Part shown: piece by piece, positions 17,683 through 26,734 of the stretch
How the letters are laid out: each line of letters starts with the position of its first letter
Position numbering within the stretch: position 1 is the stretch's first letter
Source of the DNA: Gammaproteobacteria bacterium
GTDB lineage: Bacteria; Pseudomonadota; Gammaproteobacteria; JAJDOJ01
Assembly: GCA_026984215.1 (NCBI GenBank)
Contig: JALSSO010000026.1
Location: 19,505 to 83,504 of the forward strand
DNA length: 64,000 nt
Direction of reading: 5' to 3'
Made by a program: the position numbers and the translations under genes
Notes under the pieces: model-generated
Seen by the model: the letters and a program-made list of their open reading frames with translations, nothing else
What the model was told of the DNA's origin: nothing
Databases searched by the model: none

Positions 17683-18966
17683 ATGGCTGGCATTTCCAGA
17701 CGCGATTTCATCCGCGCCGCAGGCGGCGGCGTGGCCTTGGGCTCGCTGCTGTTCGGCGTCTCCAACGCGCGGGCGGGCGGTGGTCACGTGGTGGTCATCG
17801 GCGGTGGTTTCGGCGGCGCCACGGCGGCCAAGTACATACGGCTCATCGATCCGACCGTCGAGGTGACGCTGATCGAGCCGGCGAAGACCTACGTCACCTG
17901 TCCCGGGTCGAACTGGGTCATCGGCGGCCTGCGCAAGATCGGCCAGATCACCATGACCTACGACGGACTGAAAAGGCACGGGGTGAAGGTCGTCCACGAC
18001 ATGGTCACCCATGTGGATCCCGACAAGCGCAGCGTGAAGCTGAAATCGGGTGGCACCCTCACCTATGACCGGCTGGTGGTCTCACCAGGCATCGATTTCA
18101 AATGGGGCAAGGGCTACACCGAGGCGGTCAGCCAGGCGATCCCCCACGCCTGGAAGGCCGGCCCCCAGACCACCCTGCTGCGCAAGCAGCTCGAGGCCAT
18201 GCCCGACGGCGGCACCTTCATCATCGTGCCACCCAACAACCCGTTCCGTTGCCCGCCGGGGCCCGCCGAGCGGATCTCCATGGTGGCCCACTACTTCAAG
18301 AAGCACAAACCCAAGGCCAAGATCATCGCCCTGGACCCCAAGGGCAAGTTCTCCAAACAGGGGCTGTTCATCGAGGGCTGGAAGAAGCTCTACGGCTTCG
18401 GCACCGAAAACAGCATGATCGACTACCACCAGACCGTGGAAATCGAAGAAATCGATCCCAAGACGCGGACGGTGGTCACGGGGGTGGACGAATTCAAGGC
18501 CGATGTCCTGAACTTCATCCCCGATCAGAAAGCCGGCGCCATCGCACGGGCCACCGGGCTGGCCGGCGACGGCGACTGGTGTCCCATCGACGGGCGAACC
18601 TTCGAGTCCACCCTGATCAAGGGCATCCATGTGATCGGCGACTCCTCCATTGCCAAGCCGTTGCCCAAATCGGGCTTTGCGGCCAACTCCGAGGCCAAGG
18701 TCTGCGCGGCGGCCGTGGTGGCGCTGCTCCAGGACCGTCCGGTTCCAGAGCCCTCCTGGGTCAACACCTGCTACTCGCTGGTGGCACCCGACTACGGGAT
18801 CTCCGTGGCCATGGTCTACGAGATCGACCACGCCACGGGCAAGATCGCCAAGGTCAAGGGCTCGGGCGGGCTGAGTCCCGCCGATGCGCCGCAGAAAGTG
18901 CGCAAGAACGAGGCGCTCTACGCCCAGAGCTGGTGGATGACCATCACCGCCGATACCTGGGGCTGA
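17683..18966 (+). CDS. fccB: Flavocytochrome c sulfide dehydrogenase flavoprotein
   Basis: 427 aa. A Tat signal (SRRDFIRAAGGGVALG) shows export of a folded, FAD-loaded protein. The FAD-binding motif VVVIGGGFGGATAAKYI follows. Three cysteines match the catalytic set of FccB: C73 in YVTCPGSN for covalent FAD attachment, and C190 (NPFRCPPG) and C363 (WVNTCYSLV) as the redox disulfide pair. It oxidises sulfide to sulfur or polysulfide in the periplasm, with electrons going to FccA. A near-perfect hairpin ends the transcript at 19001-19029. Confidence 0.95.
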   Translation: MAGISRRDFIRAAGGGVALGSLLFGVSNARAGGGHVVVIGGGFGGATAAKYIRLIDPTVEVTLIEPAKTYVTCPGSNWVIGGLRKIGQITMTYDGLKRHGVKVVHDMVTHVDPDKRSVKLKSGGTLTYDRLVVSPGIDFKWGKGYTEAVSQAIPHAWKAGPQTTLLRKQLEAMPDGGTFIIVPPNNPFRCPPGPAERISMVAHYFKKHKPKAKIIALDPKGKFSKQGLFIEGWKKLYGFGTENSMIDYHQTVEIEEIDPKTRTVVTGVDEFKADVLNFIPDQKAGAIARATGLAGDGDWCPIDGRTFESTLIKGIHVIGDSSIAKPLPKSGFAANSEAKVCAAAVVALLQDRPVPEPSWVNTCYSLVAPDYGISVAMVYEIDHATGKIAKVKGSGGLSPADAPQKVRKNEALYAQSWWMTITADTWG

Positions 18967-19000
18967 CCGGGCGGGTGTTGTCGCGACACCGCGTCCATCC

Positions 19001-19029
19001 AAGCGGCCCGGCCGCGAGCCGGGCCGCTT
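19001..19029. terminator. Hairpin between fccB and alr
   Basis: Perfect 12-bp stem, AAGCGGCCCGGC with GCCGGGCCGCTT, and a five-base loop. It sits between the ends of two convergent transcripts. No T run follows on the plus strand, and on the minus strand the A/T flank is short, so strength is uncertain. Confidence 0.65.
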
Positions 19030-19054
19030 CGTCTCGGGCGACACACCCGACCTT

Positions 19055-20125
19055 TCAGGTGACACAGCGCCCCGCCGCGCAGAGCAGTTCGTAGGGGATG
19101 GTGCCGGCCCGTCGGGCCACCTCGTCCACCCGGACCTCCTCACCCCAGAGCACGGCCTCGTCCCCGATCCGAGGCGCGGGCAGGCCGCGCAGATCCACCG
19201 TGATCATGTCCATGGAGATCCGCCCCACCACCCGTGCCGGCCTCCCCCCGATGAAAACGGGCGTTTGCGGGGGGACATGGCGAGGGTAGCCGTCCGCGTA
19301 CCCCGCCGCCACCACGGCCACGTCCATGTCCTCCGGACAGACCCAGGTGGCGCCGTAGCCCACCGCATCCCCCGCGCGCAGGCGCCGCACCGCGATCACC
19401 GGGGCCGACAGGCGCATGGCCGGCCGCCAGGCCAGGCCATCCCGTTGCGCCCCGCCGAGCAAGGGCCAGGCCCCGTAGAGCAAAAGCCCCGGCCGGATCC
19501 AGCCGGCGCGCGTCTGCGGAAACGCCAGCAGGGCCGCCGAGTTGGCGATGCTCGACTCGCCACGCAGTCCTTCCGTGACCGCGTGAAAGCGCCGCAGCTG
19601 CGCATGGGTGAATTCGGGATGAGCGGCATCGTCGGCGCAGGCCAGGTGGGTCATCAGTACCGGCGGCCGCAGGCAGTTGACATGGTCCTCCAGACGCCGC
19701 CACGCCTCCCGGAACGGCCCGGCCTCCAGCCCCAGGCGATGCATGCCCGTGTCCAGCTTGAGCCACACCCCCACCGGGGCGGGCAAAGACGCCGCGGTCA
19801 GCCGCTCCACTTGCCAGTCCTGGTGGACCACCGTCCACAGACCGAGACGCGATATCGCCGCCAGTTCCTCGTCGTTGCGGAAGCCTCCGAGCACCAGGAC
19901 CGGCTGCCTGACCCCGGCCTCGCGCAACTGGACCGCCTCGGCCAGATTGGCCACGCCGAAGGCGTCGGCCTCGCCCAGCGCGCGGGCCACCGTCACCGCC
20001 CCATGGCCATAGGCATTGGCCTTGACGACGGCCAGCACCCGCGCCCGCGGGGCGAGCGAACGGATACGCGCCAGGTTGGCGCGCAGGGCCCCGGAGCAGA
20101 CCGTCACCCGCGCCAGGCGCGTCAT
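19055..20125 (-). CDS. alr: Alanine racemase
   Basis: 356 aa. Fold III PLP enzyme that interconverts L- and D-alanine for peptidoglycan. The PLP lysine is K35 in VVKANAYGHG, and the second catalytic residue is the Tyr in AVGYGATW. Other family landmarks (LKLDTGMHRLGL, GRISMDMITVDL) are intact. The ATG overlaps the dnaB stop as ATGA, giving the common proteobacterial dnaB-alr order. Longer readings would run back into dnaB. Confidence 0.95.
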   Translation of the reverse strand: MTRLARVTVCSGALRANLARIRSLAPRARVLAVVKANAYGHGAVTVARALGEADAFGVANLAEAVQLREAGVRQPVLVLGGFRNDEELAAISRLGLWTVVHQDWQVERLTAASLPAPVGVWLKLDTGMHRLGLEAGPFREAWRRLEDHVNCLRPPVLMTHLACADDAAHPEFTHAQLRRFHAVTEGLRGESSIANSAALLAFPQTRAGWIRPGLLLYGAWPLLGGAQRDGLAWRPAMRLSAPVIAVRRLRAGDAVGYGATWVCPEDMDVAVVAAGYADGYPRHVPPQTPVFIGGRPARVVGRISMDMITVDLRGLPAPRIGDEAVLWGEEVRVDEVARRAGTIPYELLCAAGRCVT

Positions 20126-21507
20126 TCCGTATACATTTCCGGTGCGTAGTTCTCGAAGCTCGTGTACTGTCCCAGGAAGGTGAGTTTCACGGTCCCCACC
20201 GGCCCGTTGCGTTGCTTGCCGATAATAATCTCCGCGATCCCCTTCTCGTTGGTGTCCTCGTTGTAGACCTCGTCGCGATAGATGAACACGATCAGATCCG
20301 CATCCTGTTCGATGGCGCCCGATTCCCTGAGATCCGACATGATCGGACGCTTGTTGGGACGGTTCTCCAGGCTGCGGTTGAGCTGGGACAGGGCGATGAT
20401 CGGGCAATTGAGCTCCTTGGCCAGGGACTTGAGGGAACGCGAGATTTCGGAGATCTCGGTGGCCCGGTTCTCGGTGGTCCCCGACACCTGCATGAGCTGG
20501 AGATAATCGATGACGATCAGCTGCAGATCGTGCTCGCGCTTGAGCCGGCGGGCACGGGCCCGGATCTCGGTCGGGGTGAGGCCGGCGGTGTCGTCGATGA
20601 AGATGGAGGTCTCGCTCAGCATGGACACGGCACTGGACAAGCGCGGCCAGTCTTCCTCCTGGAGCCGGCCGCTGCGCAGGCGCTGCTGGTCGATGCGCCC
20701 GAGGGAGGAGAGCAGCCGCATGGTGAGCTGCTCGCCGGGCATCTCCATGGAGAACACGGCCACGGCCACCTGCTTCTTCAGTGCGGCGTACTGGGCCACG
20801 TTGAGCGCGAAGCTGGTCTTGCCCATGGAGGGCCGGCCCGCGACGATGATCAGGTCGCCGGGTTGCAGCCCCGAAGTCATCAGGTCGAACTCGGTGTAAC
20901 CTGTGGGCAGCCCCGTGATGGGTTCGTCCTTCTCGAACAACTCGTCGATGCGCTCGACGGTGCTGGCCAGAAGCTGCTTGATGTTACGGAAACCCTGGCG
21001 GCTGCGGCTGCCTTGCTCGGCGATGCGGAACACCTTCTGTTCGGCCTCGTCGAGCAGGGTCTTGGGGTCCCGCCCGTCCGGGTTGAAGGCGCTGTCGGCG
21101 ATCTCGCTCCCCACCGCGATGAGCTGCCGCAGCACGGACTTTTCCCGGACGATGTCGGCATAGGCCCGGATGTTCGCCGCGCTGGGCGTGCTCCGGGCGA
21201 GCTCCGCCACGTAGGGCACGATGGCGGCCTCATCGAGCTCGCTGTGCTCCTTCAGCCAGTGGGTGACCGTGATGAGGTCGACGGGCTGGTCCCGGTTGAC
21301 CAGATCCGCGATGGCCCGGAACAGGATACGATGATCGTGCCGGTAGAAGTCTTCTTCGCTCAGCCGGTCCGCGATGGCATCCCAGGCAGCCGGCTCCAAC
21401 AGCAGGCCGCCCAAGACCGACTGCTCCGCCTCCAGGGCATGGGGCGGCACCTTGAGCGAGGCGGAATTCGTGGGCCGCCGGGACGGCTGGATCATCGACT
21501 GTGACAT
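20122..21507 (-). CDS. dnaB: Replicative DNA helicase DnaB
   Basis: 461 aa from ATG 21507; an ATG at 21540 would add eleven Pro-rich residues. The N-terminal DnaG-interaction domain (residues ~20-125) and the RecA-like ATPase domain are complete, with Walker A GRPSMGKTSFALN, Walker B IVIDYLQLMQ and SQLNRSLENR. It is the hexameric fork helicase. No intein is present. Placed between rplI and alr, as in many gammaproteobacteria. Confidence 0.96.
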   Translation of the reverse strand: MSQSMIQPSRRPTNSASLKVPPHALEAEQSVLGGLLLEPAAWDAIADRLSEEDFYRHDHRILFRAIADLVNRDQPVDLITVTHWLKEHSELDEAAIVPYVAELARSTPSAANIRAYADIVREKSVLRQLIAVGSEIADSAFNPDGRDPKTLLDEAEQKVFRIAEQGSRSRQGFRNIKQLLASTVERIDELFEKDEPITGLPTGYTEFDLMTSGLQPGDLIIVAGRPSMGKTSFALNVAQYAALKKQVAVAVFSMEMPGEQLTMRLLSSLGRIDQQRLRSGRLQEEDWPRLSSAVSMLSETSIFIDDTAGLTPTEIRARARRLKREHDLQLIVIDYLQLMQVSGTTENRATEISEISRSLKSLAKELNCPIIALSQLNRSLENRPNKRPIMSDLRESGAIEQDADLIVFIYRDEVYNEDTNEKGIAEIIIGKQRNGPVGTVKLTFLGQYTSFENYAPEMYTE

Positions 21508-21615
21508 GGGTCCGACAGGGGTTGGCGGCGCCCGCGGCATTCCCGCCCGGGCACGCCAGGGATCCTACCGCGGCCCGCCGCGGCGGACCAGCCCTGGAAG
21601 GAACGCCCGCCCCGA

Positions 21616-22065
21616 CTACTCGGCGATGACGATCACCTTGATCGTCGCGTTGACGTCGGTGTGCAGGTGCAACGTGATCTCCCGCTCGCCCACCTCGTGG
21701 ATGGGGCCCTCGGGCATGCGCACTTGGCGCCGCTGGATCTCCACGCCGGTGGCTTCGCTGACCGCCTGCGCGATGTCCACCGGCCCCACGGAGCCGAACA
21801 GCCGGCCTTCGGTGCCCGCTTTGGCCGGGATCGTGATTTCCTGACCTTCGATCTTCTCCCGCTTGGCCTCGGCTTCGGCCAGGGCCTCGGCGGCGGCCTT
21901 TTCCAGCTCCGCGCGACGGGCTTCCAGCTCCTGGATATTCTCGGGCGTGGCGTACTTGGCCTTGCCCTGGGGGACCAGGAAATTGCGCGCATACCCCGGC
22001 TTGACGTTCACCACGTCGCCCAGGTCGCCCAGATTTTCGATCTTCTCCAGCAATATGACTTCCAT
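21616..22065 (-). CDS. rplI: 50S ribosomal protein L9
   Basis: 149 aa, standard length. N-terminal rRNA-binding domain with the conserved GDVVNVKPGYARNFLVPQGKA segment, a long charged helix (residues ~45-75) and the C-terminal domain. It binds near the L1 stalk base in 23S rRNA. Lies between the DUF2232 gene (26 bp) and dnaB (108 bp) in the rpsF cluster. Confidence 0.97.
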   Translation of the reverse strand: MEVILLEKIENLGDLGDVVNVKPGYARNFLVPQGKAKYATPENIQELEARRAELEKAAAEALAEAEAKREKIEGQEITIPAKAGTEGRLFGSVGPVDIAQAVSEATGVEIQRRQVRMPEGPIHEVGEREITLHLHTDVNATIKVIVIAE

Positions 22066-22091
22066 CGTCGTCACCTTAGAAATTGGTCGTT

Positions 22092-22997
22092 TCAACCCTT
22101 TCCATCGCCTCTGGCGATGCGGGCGCGCAGATCGAACAGTCCGTCCACCACGCCCAGCCCCATCACGACCGGCAGCGCCTGGGGGAACACCAATACCAGC
22201 ACCACGTAGAATCCCACCAGCCAGGGCATCGGCCGCGGCGAGCGATGGGCCAGCCAATGCACGAACCCGAGCCCTTCGAAGGCGAACGCAACGAGCAGGA
22301 TCAAGGCGATCTCGAACAGGACCGGCTGGTGCCACAGGCTGGCCGCGCCCACCAGCAGCGCCGTCACCAGCGCCGGGCTCCGCCCCAGCCGCAAGCCGCG
22401 AAACTCCTGCCCGAAGCCCCCGGGATTGTACAACAGGGCCTGCCAGGCCCGTCCGATCCACAGCGCCAGCATCGTGGAGACATAGGCCGAGGCCGCCACC
22501 GCGCCCGTGGCCACCGCGGCCAGACTCGCAAGGGCCTTCTCCCGCTCGCCCTCCGCAACCCCCATCTCCTCCAGCGGGCCGGAGAGCCAGGGATCCAGCA
22601 CGTGGCGCCACACCGCGGCCGGGTCCGGCACGGCTAGGTGAATGCCCAGCACGGCGAACACGGCCAACGCGGCGCCGACCGCCGTGGCCACGGCCAGCGA
22701 GCGCGTGGCCCCCAACGCCACGGCGCAGATCCAGACCGGAACCCAGTCCACCGCGGAGAGCACCGGGCCGAACCAGGCGCTGCCGAGCAGCGCCAGGCCC
22801 GCCGCCGCCATCACCACCGTGGCGGCCACCAGCACTTCGCCCCCCCGCCGGGCGCCGAAGACCAGGGTCACCAGCGCTAGCGCCCCGCCGCTGAGCAACA
22901 TCAGCGGGGGAAAAACGAACGCCGCCGCTGCAAGACCCACCACCATGGCGACGGCCTGCAGCGGACCGCGCACGATGAATTGCGCCAGTGCGCGCAT
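22092..22997 (-). CDS. DUF2232 polytopic membrane protein
   Basis: 301 aa with about eight hydrophobic segments, matching DUF2232 (YybS-like), a family often found between rpsR and rplI in gammaproteobacteria and near ribosomal genes in Firmicutes. Its function is not known; the fold resembles energy-coupling-type transport membrane components. ATG at 22997 is the first codon after a short spacer from rpsR. Confidence 0.8.
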   Translation of the reverse strand: MRALAQFIVRGPLQAVAMVVGLAAAAFVFPPLMLLSGGALALVTLVFGARRGGEVLVAATVVMAAAGLALLGSAWFGPVLSAVDWVPVWICAVALGATRSLAVATAVGAALAVFAVLGIHLAVPDPAAVWRHVLDPWLSGPLEEMGVAEGEREKALASLAAVATGAVAASAYVSTMLALWIGRAWQALLYNPGGFGQEFRGLRLGRSPALVTALLVGAASLWHQPVLFEIALILLVAFAFEGLGFVHWLAHRSPRPMPWLVGFYVVLVLVFPQALPVVMGLGVVDGLFDLRARIARGDGKG

Positions 22998-23041
22998 GTC
23001 CCTTCCCCCGCCCGGGCGCAGGCCCGGGAGGCATGCCGTGC

Positions 23042-23266
23042 TCAGTGGCGGTCGGTGTAGGGTAACAGGGCCAGGTAGCGCGCCCGCTTGATCGCTGTGG
23101 CGAGCTGGCGCTGATACTTGGCGCTCGTCCCCGTGATGCGACTGGGAACGATCTTGTAGGTCTCTGAAATGTACGCCTTGAGCAGGTCGAGATCCTTGTA
23201 GTCGATCTCCTTGATGCCCTCGGCCGTGAACCGGCAGTACCGGCGTCTGCGAAAGAAACGTGACAT
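23042..23266 (-). CDS. rpsR: 30S ribosomal protein S18
   Basis: 74 aa, full length. RNA-binding core with [29 protein letters not shown]. Forms a heterodimer with S6 on the 30S platform. The primosomal gene priB that lies between rpsF and rpsR in enterobacteria is absent; the 93-bp gap holds no gene. Confidence 0.97.
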   Translation of the reverse strand: MSRFFRRRRYCRFTAEGIKEIDYKDLDLLKAYISETYKIVPSRITGTSAKYQRQLATAIKRARYLALLPYTDRH

Positions 23267-23359
23267 CGGAATCGTCCTCTATCGAATGAAACACGGCGTC
23301 CCGCAACACCCGATGGCGCGTGCGGGAAGACCCACGACTCGAGCTTCGAGGCCGCGGGT

Positions 23360-23752
23360 TCAGCCCTGCGCCGGCCGCTGACCGCCCTCTGCCGCCCGCT
23401 CGCCGCCGCGTGGGCGCTCGGCGGACTTTTCCGCGCGCGCCTTGGCCATGGGCGAGGGTTCGGTGATGGCGCGGTCCCGCTTGATGACCAAATCCCGCAG
23501 CACCGCGTCGTTGAAGCGGAACGCGGACTTGAGCTCGTTGAGCACATCGGCGCCACACTCGATGTTCATGAGCACGTAGTGGGCCTTGTGCACCTTGGCG
23601 ATGGGATAGGCGAGCTGGCGTCTCCCCCAGTCCTCCAAACGATGGATCCGGCCACCGCCACCCTCGATCATGCCGCGATAGCGCTCGATCATCGCGGGGA
23701 CCTGCTCGCTCTGGTCCGGATGGACCAGGAAGACGATTTCATAGTGTCTCAT
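23360..23752 (-). CDS. rpsF: 30S ribosomal protein S6
   Basis: 130 aa. Ferredoxin-like S6 core ([35 protein letters not shown]) and a charged, disordered C-terminal tail of about 30 residues rich in Arg/Glu/Gly. GAGAGGAG gives a strong ribosome-binding site. It is the first gene of the rpsF-rpsR-DUF2232-rplI-dnaB-alr run, so its leader is the place to expect control of the operon. Confidence 0.96.
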   Translation of the reverse strand: MRHYEIVFLVHPDQSEQVPAMIERYRGMIEGGGGRIHRLEDWGRRQLAYPIAKVHKAHYVLMNIECGADVLNELKSAFRFNDAVLRDLVIKRDRAITEPSPMAKARAEKSAERPRGGERAAEGGQRPAQG

Positions 23753-24153
23753 TCGAAGCTCCTCTCGGGTCGCAGCCTCCCGCCCTGCCCGGCGGTGAGG
23801 CAAGGAGTACATTCTTCCCGCAGCGTTCGTCGAACCGCTCCGGGTGGCTCGGGAAGCGCGCGATTCTACGCCGTACCTCCCCCCTGGCGCAATCGCCCGA
23901 AGCGTCTTTCCGAGGACAAATCGCGTGCGTCCCGGCGCCCGGGGCGTTATAGTGGCCGCCGGAGCCTGTCGATTTTGCGGCGGGGCCATGGTGGATACCC
24001 GGGCGTTCCCCGCGCCCATCGTCGATTCGTCCGCGTTGGTTGCACACGAAATCCGCTTTTGCATCTCCCGGCCAGCCCCCTGCGAGACCGCGGGGCCTCC
24101 ATACGGCCGCAAGGCGCGGCCGCTTTCATATGCCTGAATCAGGAGCTCATTGA
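23753..24153. promoter_or_regulatory. Divergent leader region, rpsF (-) and slyD (+), no gene
   Basis: 401 bp without a convincing gene; open frames here are short, biased and unlike known proteins. On the minus strand the rpsF leader contains a hairpin at 23784-23805, CCUUGCC with GGCAGG and one bulge, whose loop includes ACCGCCG. On the plus side TATAGT (23948-23953) resembles a -10 element and AGGAG at 24141-24145 is the slyD ribosome-binding site. Confidence 0.5.
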
Positions 24154-24618
24154 ATGCAAGTCAGCGATCAAAAAGTCGTTACCCTCAACTATGTCCTCAA
24201 GGACGACGACGGCAATACCATGGACGCCTCCCAGGACGGGACGTTCTCCTACCTCCACGGGGCGCAGAACATCATCCCTGGGCTGGAAAACGCCCTGACC
24301 GGGCGTGAACCCGGCGAAACCCTGTCGGTGGCGATCCCGGCGGCCGAGGCCTATGGCGAGCGCGACCCCTCGCGGATCCAGCCGGTTCCCCGCGAGATGT
24401 TTCCGGCCGACGTGGACATCCAACCCGGCATGCAGTTCCAAGCCCAGGGCCCCGACGGTCAGACCATGCTGGTCACCGTGGCCGAAGTGCGCGAGGATGT
24501 GGTGGTCGTGGATGGCAACCACCCGTTGGCCGGCGTCGCATTGAACTTCGACGTGGAGATCATCGACGTCCGGGATGCGACTCCGGAAGAGATCGCTCAC
24601 GGACACGTCCACGGCTGA
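24154..24618 (+). CDS. slyD: SlyD-type FKBP peptidyl-prolyl isomerase
   Basis: 154 aa. FKBP domain with an inserted chaperone flap ([47 protein letters not shown]), then [15 protein letters not shown]. It should catalyse prolyl cis-trans isomerisation and act as a folding helper in the cytosol. The long histidine/cysteine metal-binding tail of E. coli SlyD is reduced to a short His-containing end (HGHVHG), so a nickel-delivery role is doubtful. AGGAG eight bases before the ATG; ends ten bases before a strong hairpin. Confidence 0.92.
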   Translation: MQVSDQKVVTLNYVLKDDDGNTMDASQDGTFSYLHGAQNIIPGLENALTGREPGETLSVAIPAAEAYGERDPSRIQPVPREMFPADVDIQPGMQFQAQGPDGQTMLVTVAEVREDVVVVDGNHPLAGVALNFDVEIIDVRDATPEEIAHGHVHG

Positions 24619-24628
24619 GATCGGGTGT

Positions 24629-24674
24629 GGAAGGAGGGGGAGGCGGCCTGCGGGCCGGTGAGGCCCCTCCTTCC
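24629..24674. terminator. Hairpin between slyD and the unknown gene at 24692
   Basis: Eleven-base arms GGAAGGAGGGG (24629-24639) and CCCCTCCTTCC (24664-24674) enclose a smaller GGCC/GGCC hairpin. Lies between two convergent genes. No long T run, so termination efficiency is uncertain. Confidence 0.6.
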
Positions 24675-24691
24675 GCTCGCCGGTCACGCCT

Positions 24692-25351
24692 TCAAGGCCG
24701 CGCCGGAGGAGGAGAGGCGCTGCGCACACCGGGAGCGTGATATTCGAAGACCTCCCGTCCCTTGGGGTCCAGATGCAGCGTGATGCCCCGGCTGGGATAT
24801 TCCAGACGCACTTGGCCGTCCTCCAGGACCCGCCGCCCTTCGGGCGCTCCGAAACGGGTCACCAGATAGGCCTCGTCCAGGCCGGCGTAAGCGGGGCTGT
24901 AGGTCAGGGCGAGGATGCGCTGGCCTCCCAGGGCCGCCCAGCGATCCGACGCGAGCGTATGGCGCACCGCCCCGGACGGCTGGGCCTCGCCGCCCGCCTC
25001 CGACACGCGCAGCCCCTCCGGGATCTCGAGCACCGCGATGATGCGGGCCTCCAGCCCGCCCAGATTCCGTTTGCCGAAGTAGGCCTCCAGGGAACGCCTT
25101 CCGCCCGGCGAGACGAACACGGCCACCGCCTCGGGCTCCCCGAACCGACGCACCGCATCATCGAACGTGGCCCGCCCAAGGGGCAGACCGAACACGCGGT
25201 GGCTCCCGTCGGGAAGCACCTCCACCTGCCAGGGCAGATCGGTCATCGCGCGGCGCGCGCCTTCCCGTGGCATCCAATACAGCGCCACCGCGAGGACCAC
25301 GGCCGCCGCCAAAGCCAGTTGCCACCATCGACGCGCAGGTGTTCGTGCCAT
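24692..25351 (-). CDS. Membrane-anchored protein of unknown function, yeeE-linked
   Basis: 219 aa. One N-terminal transmembrane segment (residues ~9-27) with the rest probably periplasmic; it contains no metal or redox motif and no cysteine. The middle part reads as alternating strands and helices (VEVLPDGSHRVFGLPLGRATF; LTYSPAYAGLDEAYLVTRFG). I do not recognise the family. It begins six bases after the second yeeE-like gene and is the last of that operon, which suggests a role tied to the transporter, but nothing in the sequence proves it. Confidence 0.7.
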   Translation of the reverse strand: MARTPARRWWQLALAAAVVLAVALYWMPREGARRAMTDLPWQVEVLPDGSHRVFGLPLGRATFDDAVRRFGEPEAVAVFVSPGGRRSLEAYFGKRNLGGLEARIIAVLEIPEGLRVSEAGGEAQPSGAVRHTLASDRWAALGGQRILALTYSPAYAGLDEAYLVTRFGAPEGRRVLEDGQVRLEYPSRGITLHLDPKGREVFEYHAPGVRSASPPPARP

Positions 25352-25357
25352 GGTGCC

Positions 25358-26092
25358 TCAGCCGCCGGGGAGGGACGCCTTGGGAACCAGGTAGTAGTCC
25401 GGGGGATGCTCCGGGATGAAGGCGCTGTTGGGAAACAGCGCCAGCATGCCGGCCAGCACCAGCGCCGACACGCCGAGCACCCGGTCCTCCCAGCACAGGA
25501 TCCGCGCCTCATGCGGCCAGAACTGGCGCTGCAGTCGGCGCAGGACCCAGACCCCGGCCACCGCCGTCAGGGTCACCAGCAGGACCGCCGCTCCGAGCCG
25601 GATCCCCAGCAACTGATCGAGACGCCACACGCCACGGTAATCCGAGCGGTAGAAGTCTCCCCACACGGGGAAGACGTCGCCGAACAGCAACGTGCCCACG
25701 AAGAACCCCACGATGAACACCAGCGCGTCCAGCTTGCCCGTGGCCGCCGCGGCCGCCCCCGTACCCGGACAGTATCCGCCCACGACCATGCCCACTCCAA
25801 AGATCAACCCGCCCACGACCATGGGGGCCAGGAAGGTGGGCAGGAAGTACATGCGCGACACGTCCAGGACCCCCAGCAGGGAAAGCCCCCACAACCCCAG
25901 CGCCCCGGTCACGATGGCCGACCACATCACCACCGGCACGTCCACGTCCCGGAAGTAGAAGGCCCGCGCGATCTTGCGGCTGTCGGTGAAACCGGAGCGC
26001 TGGAGCACGAAGCCGAACAGGAATCCCAGGCCCACGGCGGCCCACAGATTCGCCTCGGGCGACAGGGCACCGGTCTTGGCCAGCGGGGCCAT
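25358..26092 (-). CDS. YeeE/YedE-family transporter, second half
   Basis: 244 aa with about seven to eight hydrophobic segments. It carries the family's cysteine signature VGGYCPGTGAAAA, which in the solved thiosulfate transporter TsuA lines the substrate path. It starts with ATG at 26092, sharing one base with the TGA of the upstream half (TGATG). Together the two genes cover what is one polypeptide in E. coli YeeE. Transport of thiosulfate or a related sulfur compound is the family-based expectation. It ends in a soluble tail and is followed by the unknown membrane-anchored protein. Confidence 0.87.
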   Translation of the reverse strand: MAPLAKTGALSPEANLWAAVGLGFLFGFVLQRSGFTDSRKIARAFYFRDVDVPVVMWSAIVTGALGLWGLSLLGVLDVSRMYFLPTFLAPMVVGGLIFGVGMVVGGYCPGTGAAAAATGKLDALVFIVGFFVGTLLFGDVFPVWGDFYRSDYRGVWRLDQLLGIRLGAAVLLVTLTAVAGVWVLRRLQRQFWPHEARILCWEDRVLGVSALVLAGMLALFPNSAFIPEHPPDYYLVPKASLPGG

Positions 26093-26616
26093 CACAGCCA
26101 CTGTCTCCGCACGAACCAGGCGGCCGCATAGCCGCCGGCGAAGATGGAAATCATGAAGGCCCAGGACCCCACCGATAGCTCCGCGCCGCCCACCAGGGCT
26201 TGGCCGCTGGTGCAACCCCGAGCCAGGCGCGCCGCAAAGCCCACCAAGATGCCGCCCAGCGCCGCCAGCAGCAGACGGCGGCCCGGTGCGATGCCGGGGC
26301 CCCGCAGCACCTCGAAACGAAGCTGCCCGCTCAATGCCGCCCCGGCCACGGCACCGGCCAGGATACCGGCGAGCATGAAGACCAGATAGTGATGCAGGGG
26401 ATGCCCCCCTTGCGCGAAATACGGGGCGAAATAGGCGCTGTGCTCGGTCAGTTCCGGGGCGATCCAGTGCTGGAGGGTGGCCGCCAAACGCGTCAGCCCG
26501 CCACTGGCCCCGAAACCACGGCCCGAGACCACGAACGTCAGCACCATCACCAGTCCGAGGGCGACACCGGCCGTGACCGGGCGCCAACAGGAACGCTCCT
26601 CCACTGTGTCATGCAT
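26092..26616 (-). CDS. YeeE/YedE-family transporter, first half
   Basis: 174 aa with four to five hydrophobic segments. Family cysteine motif LARGCTSGQALVGGA near residue 135. A clear CAAGGAGG site precedes the ATG. Followed without gap by the second YeeE half, so the two should be made together and probably assemble. The arrangement of one shorter and one longer YeeE module is known in other sulfur bacteria. Confidence 0.87.
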   Translation of the reverse strand: MHDTVEERSCWRPVTAGVALGLVMVLTFVVSGRGFGASGGLTRLAATLQHWIAPELTEHSAYFAPYFAQGGHPLHHYLVFMLAGILAGAVAGAALSGQLRFEVLRGPGIAPGRRLLLAALGGILVGFAARLARGCTSGQALVGGAELSVGSWAFMISIFAGGYAAAWFVRRQWL

Positions 26617-26734
26617 CGGGTGCCTCCTTGGGCGGGCCGTATCGCCCCGCCTCGAAACGGTGGGCCTACCAGCCTACCTCCGCGACGCGAGAAGACCTTG
26701 ATCTCGGGCAGACCCCCGCCTCGGGGCGACAATC

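Noticed and set aside
23267..23359. priB between rpsF and rpsR
   Set aside because: The gap is 93 bp and holds no open frame of suitable size.
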